Below the pieces are notes generated by a model. That model did not search any database. It was not told the DNA's origin and saw only the letters and a list, made by a program, of their open reading frames with translations. Source: CAZPHU01 sp964419255 (GTDB taxonomy: Bacteria > Fibrobacterota > Chitinivibrionia > Chitinivibrionales > CAYFVL01). Taken from it: a DNA stretch of 31,346 nucleotides. The stretch is from positions 1 through 31,346 of the forward strand of contig CAYQOU010000048.1 of the NCBI GenBank assembly GCA_964419255.1. The letters are read 5' to 3'. Of the stretch, positions 16,418 to 24,943 are shown one piece after another (position 1 is the first letter of the stretch; the number at the start of each line of letters is the position of its first letter). A program made the translations under genes and the position numbers.

Positions 16418-16449
16418 TATCCGACCACTATTATATCCGACCACTATTA
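16418..16449. repeat. Perfect 16-bp tandem duplication
   Basis: TATCCGACCACTATTA occurs at 16418-16433 and again at 16434-16449 with no mismatch. It lies in the 288-bp convergent gap (16257-16544), which otherwise holds only the terminator and no gene. It is probably a replication-slippage duplication. Confidence 0.9.
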
Positions 16450-16544
16450 ATCGATCCGGAAGTTTATGTGTTGCACCTTATGAAAAAAGCGACTCCGAAT
16501 AGGGGGGGCGCCATCGTTTAAGATCGCCATTGGTGTCCCCACCG

Positions 16545-18089
16545 CTAGAACCCGAACCGCAGAGATATATTGACTACATGTGCAAACATGTCCAACGTAT
16601 TATATTCGTATGAGCCATCCAGGGCAATATTTTCTCCCAAAAATGAATGAGTATCAACATCCAGCCCGAATCCTCCGGTAAAGATCCAGGGTGTCTGAAA
16701 ATCCGCCTCTTTCTGGATACCGATGCGAAGCGCAAACCCGCCAAACAGTATTCGCTCGATTCCGCCGGCAAATCCCCACGGTTGATCATCGTTGAGCGGA
16801 ATATCGCCTTCACAAATCAGAAATGTCGCATGATTTGCCTGAAAAGTCCCTCCCATGTGCATGGTGGCGGGACGCATTTCTATGTAGGATGTGTCGTGGG
16901 CGGTGTTTGTATTGTACATGACAGCAGGTACATTGCGAACCATCAGCCCGTAACGTATCTGATCGTTTATCTGCCAGAGAAAACCCAGGTCGAGAGCGGC
17001 ACCGAAAGCATTTCCGGTCGATGCGTCCGGGCTGCTTCCCGCGAAGCTCTGATTATTCAATTTCACCGCAGCCCCGAGTGAAAAGGGGTGTAACCATGAG
17101 ACCAGCTCATTTACCTTATAGCTGATGGCGGAAATGAAATACATTTCACTGAGCAGCTCATCCCCGCTGTAGTACATTCCCTGTCCGAATCCGATTTCTC
17201 TGGTTGCCTTGTTGACAAATGATGCAGCGATATTATCAATACCATATCGGTACTGATACCCGACCTGCACTTCACCGCCCCGAATCCACGAAAGCCCCGC
17301 TGGATTGAAAAAAACACCGTAAGCATCATCACTTGCAGCCACATAGGCATTTGCCAGTGCTCCCGGCCTGCCAAACAGAGCTATCTGATCGGTCTCGGCT
17401 CCAATACCAAAAAGACTATCCTGATCCTCAGAAAAATCTGTTCTGTCGTATTGGGGCGTGTTGTCGTTTTCATCTCGTCCCGTCAAGGCTCCGCTGACTA
17501 ATCCCCACAACAGCCCGGCCCCAATGACCACGGGTGCCGATATGTATAATTGTTTTTCGTTATGAACTTCCTGACCATAGTAGGTTTTTACATCGATACC
17601 CCTGGTACTCTCCTGACGACCGTGCAGCTTACCAACAGCTACACTCAAAACCTCCTCCAGCTCGACTCCGGGGCCGCCTTCGATACTGACATTTTCGATT
17701 AATTGGCGACTATTTACATCGAGCAAATAAAGCCGTATACCCCAACTCTTCGGATTCTTATCCACACTACCGTATATCATTCGGTCCATCTGCAAAGCGG
17801 AACCGATTGCAGCAGCGCACCGTGGCTCTCCACATCTTACGGGCATCTTCTGATGAATCTCTTCAAGCCCCCGGGATATTTTGTCAGGCGTAAATATTTC
17901 ATATACGCCAACTTCTGTTAGTTCAGTTTCTAATCCACCGAGCACCCTTTCCTGAAGTTTTTTCTCTTCTCCCCGGATCTGCGGGGGAAGTATACCTATG
18001 CGAGTCCTCACACCCTGCATCTCCTGAGCGGCAACAATCTGCACCAGAGCTAATAATGGTATTAACCATCTATTTACCTTATTGTCCAC
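16545..18089 (-). CDS. CsgG-like domain fused to PorV/UPF0164-type outer-membrane barrel
   Basis: 514 residues from GTG 18089; the longer frame from TTG 18104 would swallow the SD. A signal peptide (about 1-22, NRWLIPLLALVQIVAAQ) precedes a CsgG/TolB-N-like domain (about 28-150) with RIGILPPQ, GLETELTEVG, a CX4C pair (RCGEPRCAAAIG), MDRMIYGSV and RLYLLDVNSRQLIE. From about 235 to the end is a FadL/PorV-type barrel: FGRPGALANAYVAASDDAYGVFFNPAGLSW is the family's opening, and the chain ends in SLRFGF. Likely an outer-membrane protein; PorV relatives act as shuttles in secretion or as transporters. Last gene of the three-gene envelope operon, so it may serve export or display of the preceding repeat protein, which is an inference from context. 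Confidence 0.75.
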   Translation of the reverse strand: MDNKVNRWLIPLLALVQIVAAQEMQGVRTRIGILPPQIRGEEKKLQERVLGGLETELTEVGVYEIFTPDKISRGLEEIHQKMPVRCGEPRCAAAIGSALQMDRMIYGSVDKNPKSWGIRLYLLDVNSRQLIENVSIEGGPGVELEEVLSVAVGKLHGRQESTRGIDVKTYYGQEVHNEKQLYISAPVVIGAGLLWGLVSGALTGRDENDNTPQYDRTDFSEDQDSLFGIGAETDQIALFGRPGALANAYVAASDDAYGVFFNPAGLSWIRGGEVQVGYQYRYGIDNIAASFVNKATREIGFGQGMYYSGDELLSEMYFISAISYKVNELVSWLHPFSLGAAVKLNNQSFAGSSPDASTGNAFGAALDLGFLWQINDQIRYGLMVRNVPAVMYNTNTAHDTSYIEMRPATMHMGGTFQANHATFLICEGDIPLNDDQPWGFAGGIERILFGGFALRIGIQKEADFQTPWIFTGGFGLDVDTHSFLGENIALDGSYEYNTLDMFAHVVNISLRFGF

Positions 18090-18099
18090 ACTTCCCTCC
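18087..18099 (-). promoter_or_regulatory. Shine-Dalgarno site deciding the GTG 18089 start
   Basis: On the minus strand GGAGG (18099-18095) is followed 5 nt later by GTG (18089-18087). The SD lies just after the stop codon of the upstream 1533-residue gene. Confidence 0.65.
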
Positions 18100-18107
18100 G
18101 ACAATCA

Positions 18108-21100
18108 TCATTTGAAAAGCACCACCGGCTTCATGTACTGTTTCTCATTACCCGCACCATCTTCGATTGTTACAACAACGAAGTACCGCCCGTTGCGACA
18201 CATCTCTTTTCCTCTCAATCGGTACCGCCCATCCCCAATCGACTTCACAGGGACCCGATCATTGCCGATCGTTTTTCCATCCCACCATATATGATAAGTT
18301 TTATCGCGTTCCGGATTGGGTAATTTGGATGTGAGGATGTGCGCTCCGTTTATTGAATACACGTCTATACCGACCGTCAAAGGTTCAGCCTGAGCCACCG
18401 GCGTTACCTCAAAGCACACGCCAAGGGGAACATTATTGCCATACACAGTCCCGTATTCTCCGGAAGGACGTATGTATGGTGAAAAGGGATTTGGCTTTAC
18501 TCCAAGTATTCCCTTCAGCTCATCAATCTTGTGTAAGATCGCATACCTGCTGAAATGAGAAGTATATACCCACGCCACACTTCCATCATCTGAGATTCTG
18601 GAGGAAGGAAGAATATCCCATCTCAAACTGTCATTATTCCAGCGTCCGATCACAAAAGCCCCTTTGCCACTTCCGGCATCCTCCCGATACCCATCGGGTA
18701 TATCCAGGGTGATGACAATGCTGTCGGTACCGATAGTGAAAGGCGCACCGGTGATTTCGGTGATATCGTATGCATCTCCGATCAGGTTGTATTCGCCCGT
18801 ATTTCTCATTACTCGGTTGTCTAGCATCGGCATTTCGATTTGCAGCTTACCCTGAGCGGGAAGCTGAATGAGACTGTCGGGAAGCGAGACGGTACACCCC
18901 CGGCCGTTTGTAACAGTTTCACCCTCAAGAGAAATGGCATACCGAACGAGTAACCCGGAATTGTTGATTTCATTATCATCTATTTGATTGTATACCCCTC
19001 TTACATTGTTGACGCGAGCAGTTACCTGTACCCGACCGGTAAATCTGTCGTCAGGAATGAAGGTGCCGCCGCTAATAGTCCCGGCATTTTCCGGCCATAC
19101 ACTCCAGAGGGGTGAAATGGTAACGTTATCTCCATTGTTATCTTTTCCCCGTGCGGTAAACTCCGCACGAGCAAATGGGCCGGTTGTAATGAAATCATTT
19201 TCAGAATCCACCCTCCTGACGGCAATGCTTTCCAGTTGTCTGCCGGTCACTTTTACAGGGATACGTACCGGATTGTCTATATTGGAATCTACTCCTTTAA
19301 CGGTAGTATCGATAGTGGCAACCAAATAAAAGACATCACTGGCATTTTCTCCGGTTTGAAGCCGGGTTTGAAGCCCCGATCGGCTTGACAGTTCGCAGTC
19401 ACTGGAGGCACTGAGGCTCCAGCTTACCGCTGAGCCGTTCAGGTTTTCATCCTCAATGAAACGAGATCCATAATACCCCTTTATTGTAAACGTCACCTCC
19501 GCATCCGAGGACAAAATCAGAGTATCATCACCGGAAGGCTCCACCACGATGCGTGTCAGTAGGGCCGTATCAGGGTGTATGTATGTTCGGTAGACTTCCT
19601 GCTCATATCCGTATACATCATCTCCATTCTTTGCACGAAAATAGTACTCCATCACACTTCCGTTTCTTCGGGGAGCCGGTGTAAACAGATATTCATACCC
19701 CTGATCATTTTGCACTAAACTGTCGCAGATCAAAGAATCATAGACCTGTTCTGTATGATCCTTATAAAACAGCACAGCCTCACTCAGCTGAGCCCGTGAA
19801 TTCAGTCTCAGCTCGACTCTGCCATTGTCAACCCGCATTGAATCCTCTCTTATATGAGTTACCAGCATGGTTATGGTATCGGTCAGCTGCGTGTTTTCCT
19901 CATCGGTGCCTATATGAAAATGATGTGAAGACAAATCCACGAAATGAGGATCATCCGCATCGACAGTCATAAAAAAGCTACCCGGCCCCATTCCCTGCAG
20001 AGTGTCTCCTGCTCGCAGGTTTTTCTGCAAAGGAGATTGCAGCTTAATTGAAGCATCGATTGCTGCATCAGATCCATCATCCACATACCAGGCGATAGAC
20101 TTTTCGCCCGCAATCATGCTTACAATCAGCTCCTGAACAAGATGCAACTGTCCGTCAGCATTAACCGTGGGCAGTCCTTCGACGATTGTCAGATAGGCAT
20201 TCCGTATGTGCTGGCCTGATGTATCGACCATAAATACCGAATCGACCATAAACCCTTCTTTACCCGCGCTAATCTGATATACGCCATCGGCTAATCCGCC
20301 GATTTCAAACAGGCCGGATCCATCGCTCCTGCCATTCCCATGCATTTGTCGGGTCAGAGTGTCGACAAAACCTACGGCCACATCGGAAAGAGGTGTTGTG
20401 GTACCGCTTATGCGGGCAGATCCGCGGATGCGAGCCAGCCCCAGAAGAGTATCGGAGATTTCGTGAGTTCTTCCCGACTCAGTAGTCACCAATGTCTGCC
20501 GTTGTTTGGTGACATATCCGGAAGCCCGCGATATCATCACATACTGCTTGTCTCCAGGAATACTCACTGAAAAGTCACCATAAAACGCATCCGAAACGGT
20601 TTGAATACTCTCCGGTGGATTTACAGTTGTGTCAACAAGAAGGACAGTAGCATTGGTAATGGGAGCATGCCTGTCTTGTGTTACGCCTCTGGCTCTGCCG
20701 ATAATGTTTCCCTTTAAAAGCGCGGCTCCAGCCGACATGGTAATGGTTAGCTGTTTGGAGCCGACAATATCTATACTCCTGCGATAGCTGACAAAGCCGG
20801 TCTTTTCAGCTATAAGTGTGTATTCACCCGGTTCTATGGAAAATGAGAACGTCCCCTCCTGAGATGTCGAGGGAATGTTATCCAAAACCATACCGTTTCT
20901 GACCAGCTGCACTTTCGCACCGATTAGGGGGTCTCCTGCTCCATTTTGTACGAGCCCGGAGAGTATATACCGATTACGGGTCATAACGATGCGACCGAAG
21001 TTTACATTTTGACCATATTGAACGGTAATTTCCTTTGGCGTTGTGCCGACATAGCCCGTTTTTGTCGCACGAATACTCCAGTCTGCCTGATAACAGCTCA

Positions 21101-22709
21101 TGGCAAAATTCCCCTGTGCATCGGTTTCGGCTCTGACGGTATCACCGCGTTCTGATACTCCGTATACGTATGCAAGGTTTATGGGATTTCCGGTTTCATC
21201 AAGTGCCTTACCGTAAATGGTTGCATCCGGACGCTGAAGATGTAAAACAATTTCACTTGTATCATTTTCCATGACGGTTACGGTCCTTGAAGCTGATTCA
21301 AATCCATCCTTTACGGCCGTGATTCTATATGTACCGCTTGGCCTCTCTCTGGTCAAATTCCCATGAGTATCGGTATAAAAAAGAAGCGGCGCCTCCATCG
21401 ATCCTTCCAGAACCTCCACTTCGATTTTTGCCGCGGCAACCTCCTTTTCGACAGTCGTACCGGAAGCGGATATTTTTTCTCTCGTTTTCACTTCGATGAA
21501 ACCTGTTGGTATACCTCTGTAGACAAATCGGCTAGTGTTTCCGGACTTACCTGCTCCTTTGCTGTCAACTGCCATTACTTTCCAGGAATAGCTGTTATTT
21601 GTCAGGATATTTTTAAGATTGATATTCACTCGAGCTGTATCGCTTTCGAATGTGCCCGCGGTATATTCATTCTCCCAGACCGCCATCTGTGCTTCCAGCC
21701 CCTGGTACTCCTGTGCAACATAGATGTACAGCTTGTATGTATTTGCATTTGAATCGAGATTGGTCCAGGCAAATTCTACTCGTTGGGCATTTTGATCGGC
21801 CGCATTGATGGTATCAGAATCAGCCGGTGATACCGATACGGGAGATTTGAGGGAATCACCAACAATGGTAAAGTTCCGGGGCAGTCCCACCCGACTGGAT
21901 GTATAAGCCGGGTGATTCCCATAGTTATTCAAAACCACCCAACTGTAGCTTTGTCCCGGAGACATGGGAGGAGGATCTGCGGTAAGTGTACCGGATGGAT
22001 CCGGTGCCCCGTATGTTATTTGCGTGTTGGGTGTAATTGCCTGCCATACGATACTGAGACCTTCGATTGACAGGTTATCAAGATCTGCACTGATTTTTTC
22101 ATCAGACAAAATGATATGATAATAGGGAACTTCGGGATTGTCCTCCCATGAGAAAACCGGTGTCAGGTTGGGAACATCTTCTTCGACATCCGGCGCTTTC
22201 AAGATAGTGGCATCATCCGATTCCACTATCATCTTCAACTCGTTTGAGTAGAATACGGTATCCCTGCCGGCAATAGTTGTGCGGCGAGCAACCATATAAT
22301 AGTATACACCGGGGCCCATGTTTTGCTGATTGGCCGGCTTAAAGACGATTTTGCGTTCAGGAGGTGTATTGGCTTCCGGATAGCTGTTATATACACGTAC
22401 TATTTCCGAGTCGTTCACAGTAAGCGTTTCTGAAACAAAGGCAGTAATCGAATCCGAATAGTTCGCGATATCTCCTCCTCCCCGATCCGTGCTGAAATAC
22501 AGGGTCGCGGAGTCGGGATACCGTTCACTAACGGGCTGCAGCATGATTTGAGGATCGCTGCTTGCGCCTGTCCATTTCACCGTAACCTCCGATTCCTCCG
22601 AAAGCGTCACAATTGGAAATTCAGTCAGTACAAAAGGGGGCGTCTGTTGGGCGTATACAGACAAGAAACTAATACATGAAAGAAAGAGGACAGTCTTATG
22701 GATTAACAT
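18108..22709 (-). CDS. Giant secreted protein with fn3-like, five carboxypeptidase-regulatory-like repeats and a PNPFSP C-terminal module
   Basis: 1533 residues. The signal peptide is 1-20 (LIHKTVLFLSCISFLSVYA). About 25-395 are fibronectin/Ig-like strands (FSWEDNPEVPYYHIIL, VEFAWTNLDSNANTYKLYI). About 400-845 hold five CarboxypepD-reg-like repeats (for example TIYGKALDETGNPINLAYVYG, ILSGLVQNGAGDPLIGAKVQL, IRGSARISGTTTPLSDVAV). About 845-1395 is beta-rich and ends with an SRYAIL strand. About 1400-1533 starts with VKPNPFSP and resembles FlgD/Por-tail Ig modules used for surface retention. No catalytic domain is visible. Likely an extracellular or surface adhesin or scaffold. ATG 22709 follows AAAGGA. 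It is 42 bp after the barrel gene and 18 bp before the PorV-type gene. Cysteine content is very low. Confidence 0.75.
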   Translation of the reverse strand: MLIHKTVLFLSCISFLSVYAQQTPPFVLTEFPIVTLSEESEVTVKWTGASSDPQIMLQPVSERYPDSATLYFSTDRGGGDIANYSDSITAFVSETLTVNDSEIVRVYNSYPEANTPPERKIVFKPANQQNMGPGVYYYMVARRTTIAGRDTVFYSNELKMIVESDDATILKAPDVEEDVPNLTPVFSWEDNPEVPYYHIILSDEKISADLDNLSIEGLSIVWQAITPNTQITYGAPDPSGTLTADPPPMSPGQSYSWVVLNNYGNHPAYTSSRVGLPRNFTIVGDSLKSPVSVSPADSDTINAADQNAQRVEFAWTNLDSNANTYKLYIYVAQEYQGLEAQMAVWENEYTAGTFESDTARVNINLKNILTNNSYSWKVMAVDSKGAGKSGNTSRFVYRGIPTGFIEVKTREKISASGTTVEKEVAAAKIEVEVLEGSMEAPLLFYTDTHGNLTRERPSGTYRITAVKDGFESASRTVTVMENDTSEIVLHLQRPDATIYGKALDETGNPINLAYVYGVSERGDTVRAETDAQGNFAMSCYQADWSIRATKTGYVGTTPKEITVQYGQNVNFGRIVMTRNRYILSGLVQNGAGDPLIGAKVQLVRNGMVLDNIPSTSQEGTFSFSIEPGEYTLIAEKTGFVSYRRSIDIVGSKQLTITMSAGAALLKGNIIGRARGVTQDRHAPITNATVLLVDTTVNPPESIQTVSDAFYGDFSVSIPGDKQYVMISRASGYVTKQRQTLVTTESGRTHEISDTLLGLARIRGSARISGTTTPLSDVAVGFVDTLTRQMHGNGRSDGSGLFEIGGLADGVYQISAGKEGFMVDSVFMVDTSGQHIRNAYLTIVEGLPTVNADGQLHLVQELIVSMIAGEKSIAWYVDDGSDAAIDASIKLQSPLQKNLRAGDTLQGMGPGSFFMTVDADDPHFVDLSSHHFHIGTDEENTQLTDTITMLVTHIREDSMRVDNGRVELRLNSRAQLSEAVLFYKDHTEQVYDSLICDSLVQNDQGYEYLFTPAPRRNGSVMEYYFRAKNGDDVYGYEQEVYRTYIHPDTALLTRIVVEPSGDDTLILSSDAEVTFTIKGYYGSRFIEDENLNGSAVSWSLSASSDCELSSRSGLQTRLQTGENASDVFYLVATIDTTVKGVDSNIDNPVRIPVKVTGRQLESIAVRRVDSENDFITTGPFARAEFTARGKDNNGDNVTISPLWSVWPENAGTISGGTFIPDDRFTGRVQVTARVNNVRGVYNQIDDNEINNSGLLVRYAISLEGETVTNGRGCTVSLPDSLIQLPAQGKLQIEMPMLDNRVMRNTGEYNLIGDAYDITEITGAPFTIGTDSIVITLDIPDGYREDAGSGKGAFVIGRWNNDSLRWDILPSSRISDDGSVAWVYTSHFSRYAILHKIDELKGILGVKPNPFSPYIRPSGEYGTVYGNNVPLGVCFEVTPVAQAEPLTVGIDVYSINGAHILTSKLPNPERDKTYHIWWDGKTIGNDRVPVKSIGDGRYRLRGKEMCRNGRYFVVVTIEDGAGNEKQYMKPVVLFK

Positions 22710-22751
22710 CTTTTATCCTTTCAGAAACTCCGAAGCGATATTGCCTTCATG

Positions 22752-24188
22752 TCAGAAGTAATATTTAAGACCTGTTTTCAGAGCAGCCAGCGGAAGCAGA
22801 TCAAGCTCAAGAAGCAGTTGGATTTTGGAACCCAAAGCAGTGCCGAAATTCAATACGGGTATCATTATCCCATCAGCAAATGCCAACTCCGGAACGGCTT
22901 TAGTTAGTAAATCTTTTTGATCCATGTACGATGCATTCATTGAAAACACCCCTATATTGAAGAATGCATTGTGAAAAGAACCATGCAGCATCAGAATGTG
23001 ATCGACGGAAACCGTCGCCTCCAAATCAACTGTTTCGAATGTTGAGTCGCTCGATGCGTTTTCTGATCTGTGCATGATTCCAATATTATCCAATCCCATA
23101 ACAATTTCACCAAAAAATTTCGTGTATGAGACATATAGTTTGTCCCGAATAATATCTAATGTAAGCGTATGCCCGTGAGGCATTTGCCACTTTAAATCAC
23201 TTTCCGTTCCGTAGGTTACTCCATTTGTATCACTTTTAAGGAAACGTCCCATGTTATCCATCAGATAAGCCTCATCAAATTCATCTAATTGCATCGTCAC
23301 GGGATCAACGAAAAATGGAAGCGCATACTTTGCCGTAAACGTTCCTCCGGCTTTGGCTTTCATGCCAAAGCGGGAGGTTAACCCAAAACGCCAAACCCCC
23401 AGACCAATCGTCGGGGTCCAGGCTTCCAAGTCATAGTGACCATGAGCAGCCCCGTAAACCCGTTCTGAATTATAGGAGACGCTCACGCTGTCTTTAAACC
23501 CTATGTCCTGCCCAAGATCTTCTGCTTCACCTTCCGGTGCGGGAATATCAATATTCAGATAACCCAATATGTCTGAATTGATTCGGGCATTCATATCGAA
23601 CCGAAAGGTGTGACGGTTTAGATTGAGTGCGAATTTGAACAGTTCGTTTACCTTATAGGCATAACCGAAAACCATAGTCTCCCAACCCATATTCATATCA
23701 AATGGGACACTGAGTATTCCCCGTAAAAACATGTTCAGTGTGTCGTTTTCGAATGCCGCATTGACATCCGGTGATCCGAGGGTGTTGTTGTAATCGAAGA
23801 AAAAATTCTGAATGTTTGCAAATGTTCCCACTCCCCCCAGCATTGGGACATCTACCCGTACAGTCGTATTCGAATACTGCTGCGCGGATGCAGTGGGTTT
23901 AAAATGCCCGATGTTGGGCATCTGCTGCTCGAGCCCCTCGGTTACATCCTCGGCATACTGTTCATTCACCTGATACTTGAAGGGGATGTTCAAACCAATA
24001 TAGCCTACCGGATAATCAAATGATACATCTGTCGCCGACCTGAGAAAATCGTAATTGAATCCCATCGACACCGTAGCATCAAAGTTTAAATCGATAGAAT
24101 CGATTTGTGCATCTTCTATGTTCTGGGCAAAAAGAATTGAACTGAGAAGCAGGATCAGGCCGGTGGGTCGCGCCTTAACACCAATCAT
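22752..24188 (-). CDS. Putative outer-membrane beta-barrel protein
   Basis: 478 residues from ATG 24188, which has AGGTGG 6 nt upstream and gives a clean signal peptide (MIGVKARPTGLILLLSSILFAQ). The longer TTG start at 24218 would put ten residues before it. The mature part is a run of short amphipathic strands with many Phe, Tyr and Gly residues and ends LKTGLKYYF, a terminal aromatic as expected for outer-membrane barrels. I recognise no specific family. First gene of the envelope operon, downstream of a strong promoter; it probably works with the repeat protein and PorV-type protein that follow. Confidence 0.65.
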   Translation of the reverse strand: MIGVKARPTGLILLLSSILFAQNIEDAQIDSIDLNFDATVSMGFNYDFLRSATDVSFDYPVGYIGLNIPFKYQVNEQYAEDVTEGLEQQMPNIGHFKPTASAQQYSNTTVRVDVPMLGGVGTFANIQNFFFDYNNTLGSPDVNAAFENDTLNMFLRGILSVPFDMNMGWETMVFGYAYKVNELFKFALNLNRHTFRFDMNARINSDILGYLNIDIPAPEGEAEDLGQDIGFKDSVSVSYNSERVYGAAHGHYDLEAWTPTIGLGVWRFGLTSRFGMKAKAGGTFTAKYALPFFVDPVTMQLDEFDEAYLMDNMGRFLKSDTNGVTYGTESDLKWQMPHGHTLTLDIIRDKLYVSYTKFFGEIVMGLDNIGIMHRSENASSDSTFETVDLEATVSVDHILMLHGSFHNAFFNIGVFSMNASYMDQKDLLTKAVPELAFADGIMIPVLNFGTALGSKIQLLLELDLLPLAALKTGLKYYF

Positions 24189-24236
24189 CAAAAGCCACCT
24201 TTTTAAAGGATGGGTCAATCACATTAATAATATCAG

Positions 24237-24265
24237 ATTATAGCGTCATTAGGAAAGGCAGTCAA
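24237..24265 (-). promoter_or_regulatory. Sigma70-like promoter of the envelope operon
   Basis: On the minus strand TTGACT (24265-24260), a 17-bp spacer and TATAAT (24242-24237): 11 of 12 consensus matches at ideal spacing. The expected start near 24230 gives a leader of about 40 nt to ATG 24188. Confidence 0.8.
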
Positions 24266-24483
24266 GCGGAAAACAGTAGCAATTTATTCCGAAAGATCTT
24301 CTACCGGTTCTCTTTTGTATAGTCTTTGTAATGATAACACAGGACTTACCGATCGTGCGGCCGACGGCATAACTTCTTTATTTACATATAATAAAAGTAT
24401 CCGCGCAGAGGGGGGATAATTCGGGCTGGCAGCTTATCGTGAAATTCTACCTTTTCAATGTGTGGAGTGGTAAAAAGGCCTGC

Positions 24484-24527
24484 TTAAAAAAAGAAAAGCC
24501 TCTTGGATAAAAAAAATCGCAAGAGGC
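24484..24527 (-). terminator. Intrinsic terminator of the HU gene
   Basis: GCCTCTTG (24498-24505) pairs perfectly with CAAGAGGC (24520-24527). In the minus direction the stem is followed by TTTTCTTTTTTTAA. It lies 27 nt after the HU stop codon. Confidence 0.8.
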
Positions 24528-24554
24528 AATAAACGAAAAAATGAAGACGAAAGT

Positions 24555-24869
24555 TTAAAACGTAGATTTATCCTTTTGGGACAAGCTCTCCGAGATTCGG
24601 TTTTTCATCTCATTGGAGTACTTAAACAATGGTACCATTCTACGCTTCAGCGGAACTACTTCACCGGTTTTGGGATTTCGTGCCGGGCGAGGTTTACGTA
24701 CTTTAGTATAAAATGTACCGAATCCGCGTATCTCTATGGTCTTGTTTTCTTCCAGATATTTGGATAGAGTCTCCAAGAGCTCCTCGACCACAATTTTTGT
24801 GTCCGCTTGAGTTAAACCGGTAAACTTCGACACTGACGCTATTAAGTCGTGTTTCGTTGTATTTGCCAC
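24555..24869 (-). CDS. HU/IHF-family nucleoid DNA-binding protein
   Basis: 104 residues. Helices at 5-40 (KHDLIASVSKFTGLTQADTKIVVEELLETL) are followed by the family strand IEIRGFGTF (45-53) and the beta-arm with the DNA-kinking proline (ARNPKTGE, Pro66). It bends DNA and helps organise the chromosome. The arm PLKRRMVPLFKYS is nearer to the IHF-like bacterial type than to classical HU. The tail after about residue 92 (SESLSQKDKSTF) is slightly longer than usual. GTG 24869 is the start, with AGGAGG 4-5 nt upstream. It has its own promoter and terminator. Confidence 0.93.
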   Translation of the reverse strand: MANTTKHDLIASVSKFTGLTQADTKIVVEELLETLSKYLEENKTIEIRGFGTFYTKVRKPRPARNPKTGEVVPLKRRMVPLFKYSNEMKNRISESLSQKDKSTF

Positions 24870-24901
24870 ATTTCCTCCTCATGCCAACCTGTACTTACAT
24901 A

Positions 24902-24930
24902 AATATCCATCAAACGAACAAGAAAGTCAA
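24902..24930 (-). promoter_or_regulatory. Sigma70-like promoter of the HU gene
   Basis: On the minus strand TTGACT (24930-24925), a 17-bp spacer and GATATT (24907-24902). It shares the TTGACT -35 and spacing with the envelope-operon promoter. It begins 14 nt after the end of the glycosyltransferase gene. Confidence 0.6.
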
Positions 24931-24943
24931 GTATAAAAGACCT

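Larger units (their letters stand above)
24219..24554. other. 336-bp intergenic region holding the HU terminator and envelope-operon promoter
   Basis: Both flanking genes are leftward. The right part has the HU terminator (24484-24527) and the left part the sigma70-like promoter (24237-24265). The middle, about 24270-24480, is AT-rich with no gene or recognisable RNA. Confidence 0.7.

Noticed and set aside
16336..16521. 61-codon open frame between the PP2C gene and the PorV-type gene
   Set aside because: It runs through the 16-bp tandem duplication, has no SD and no recognisable protein features.
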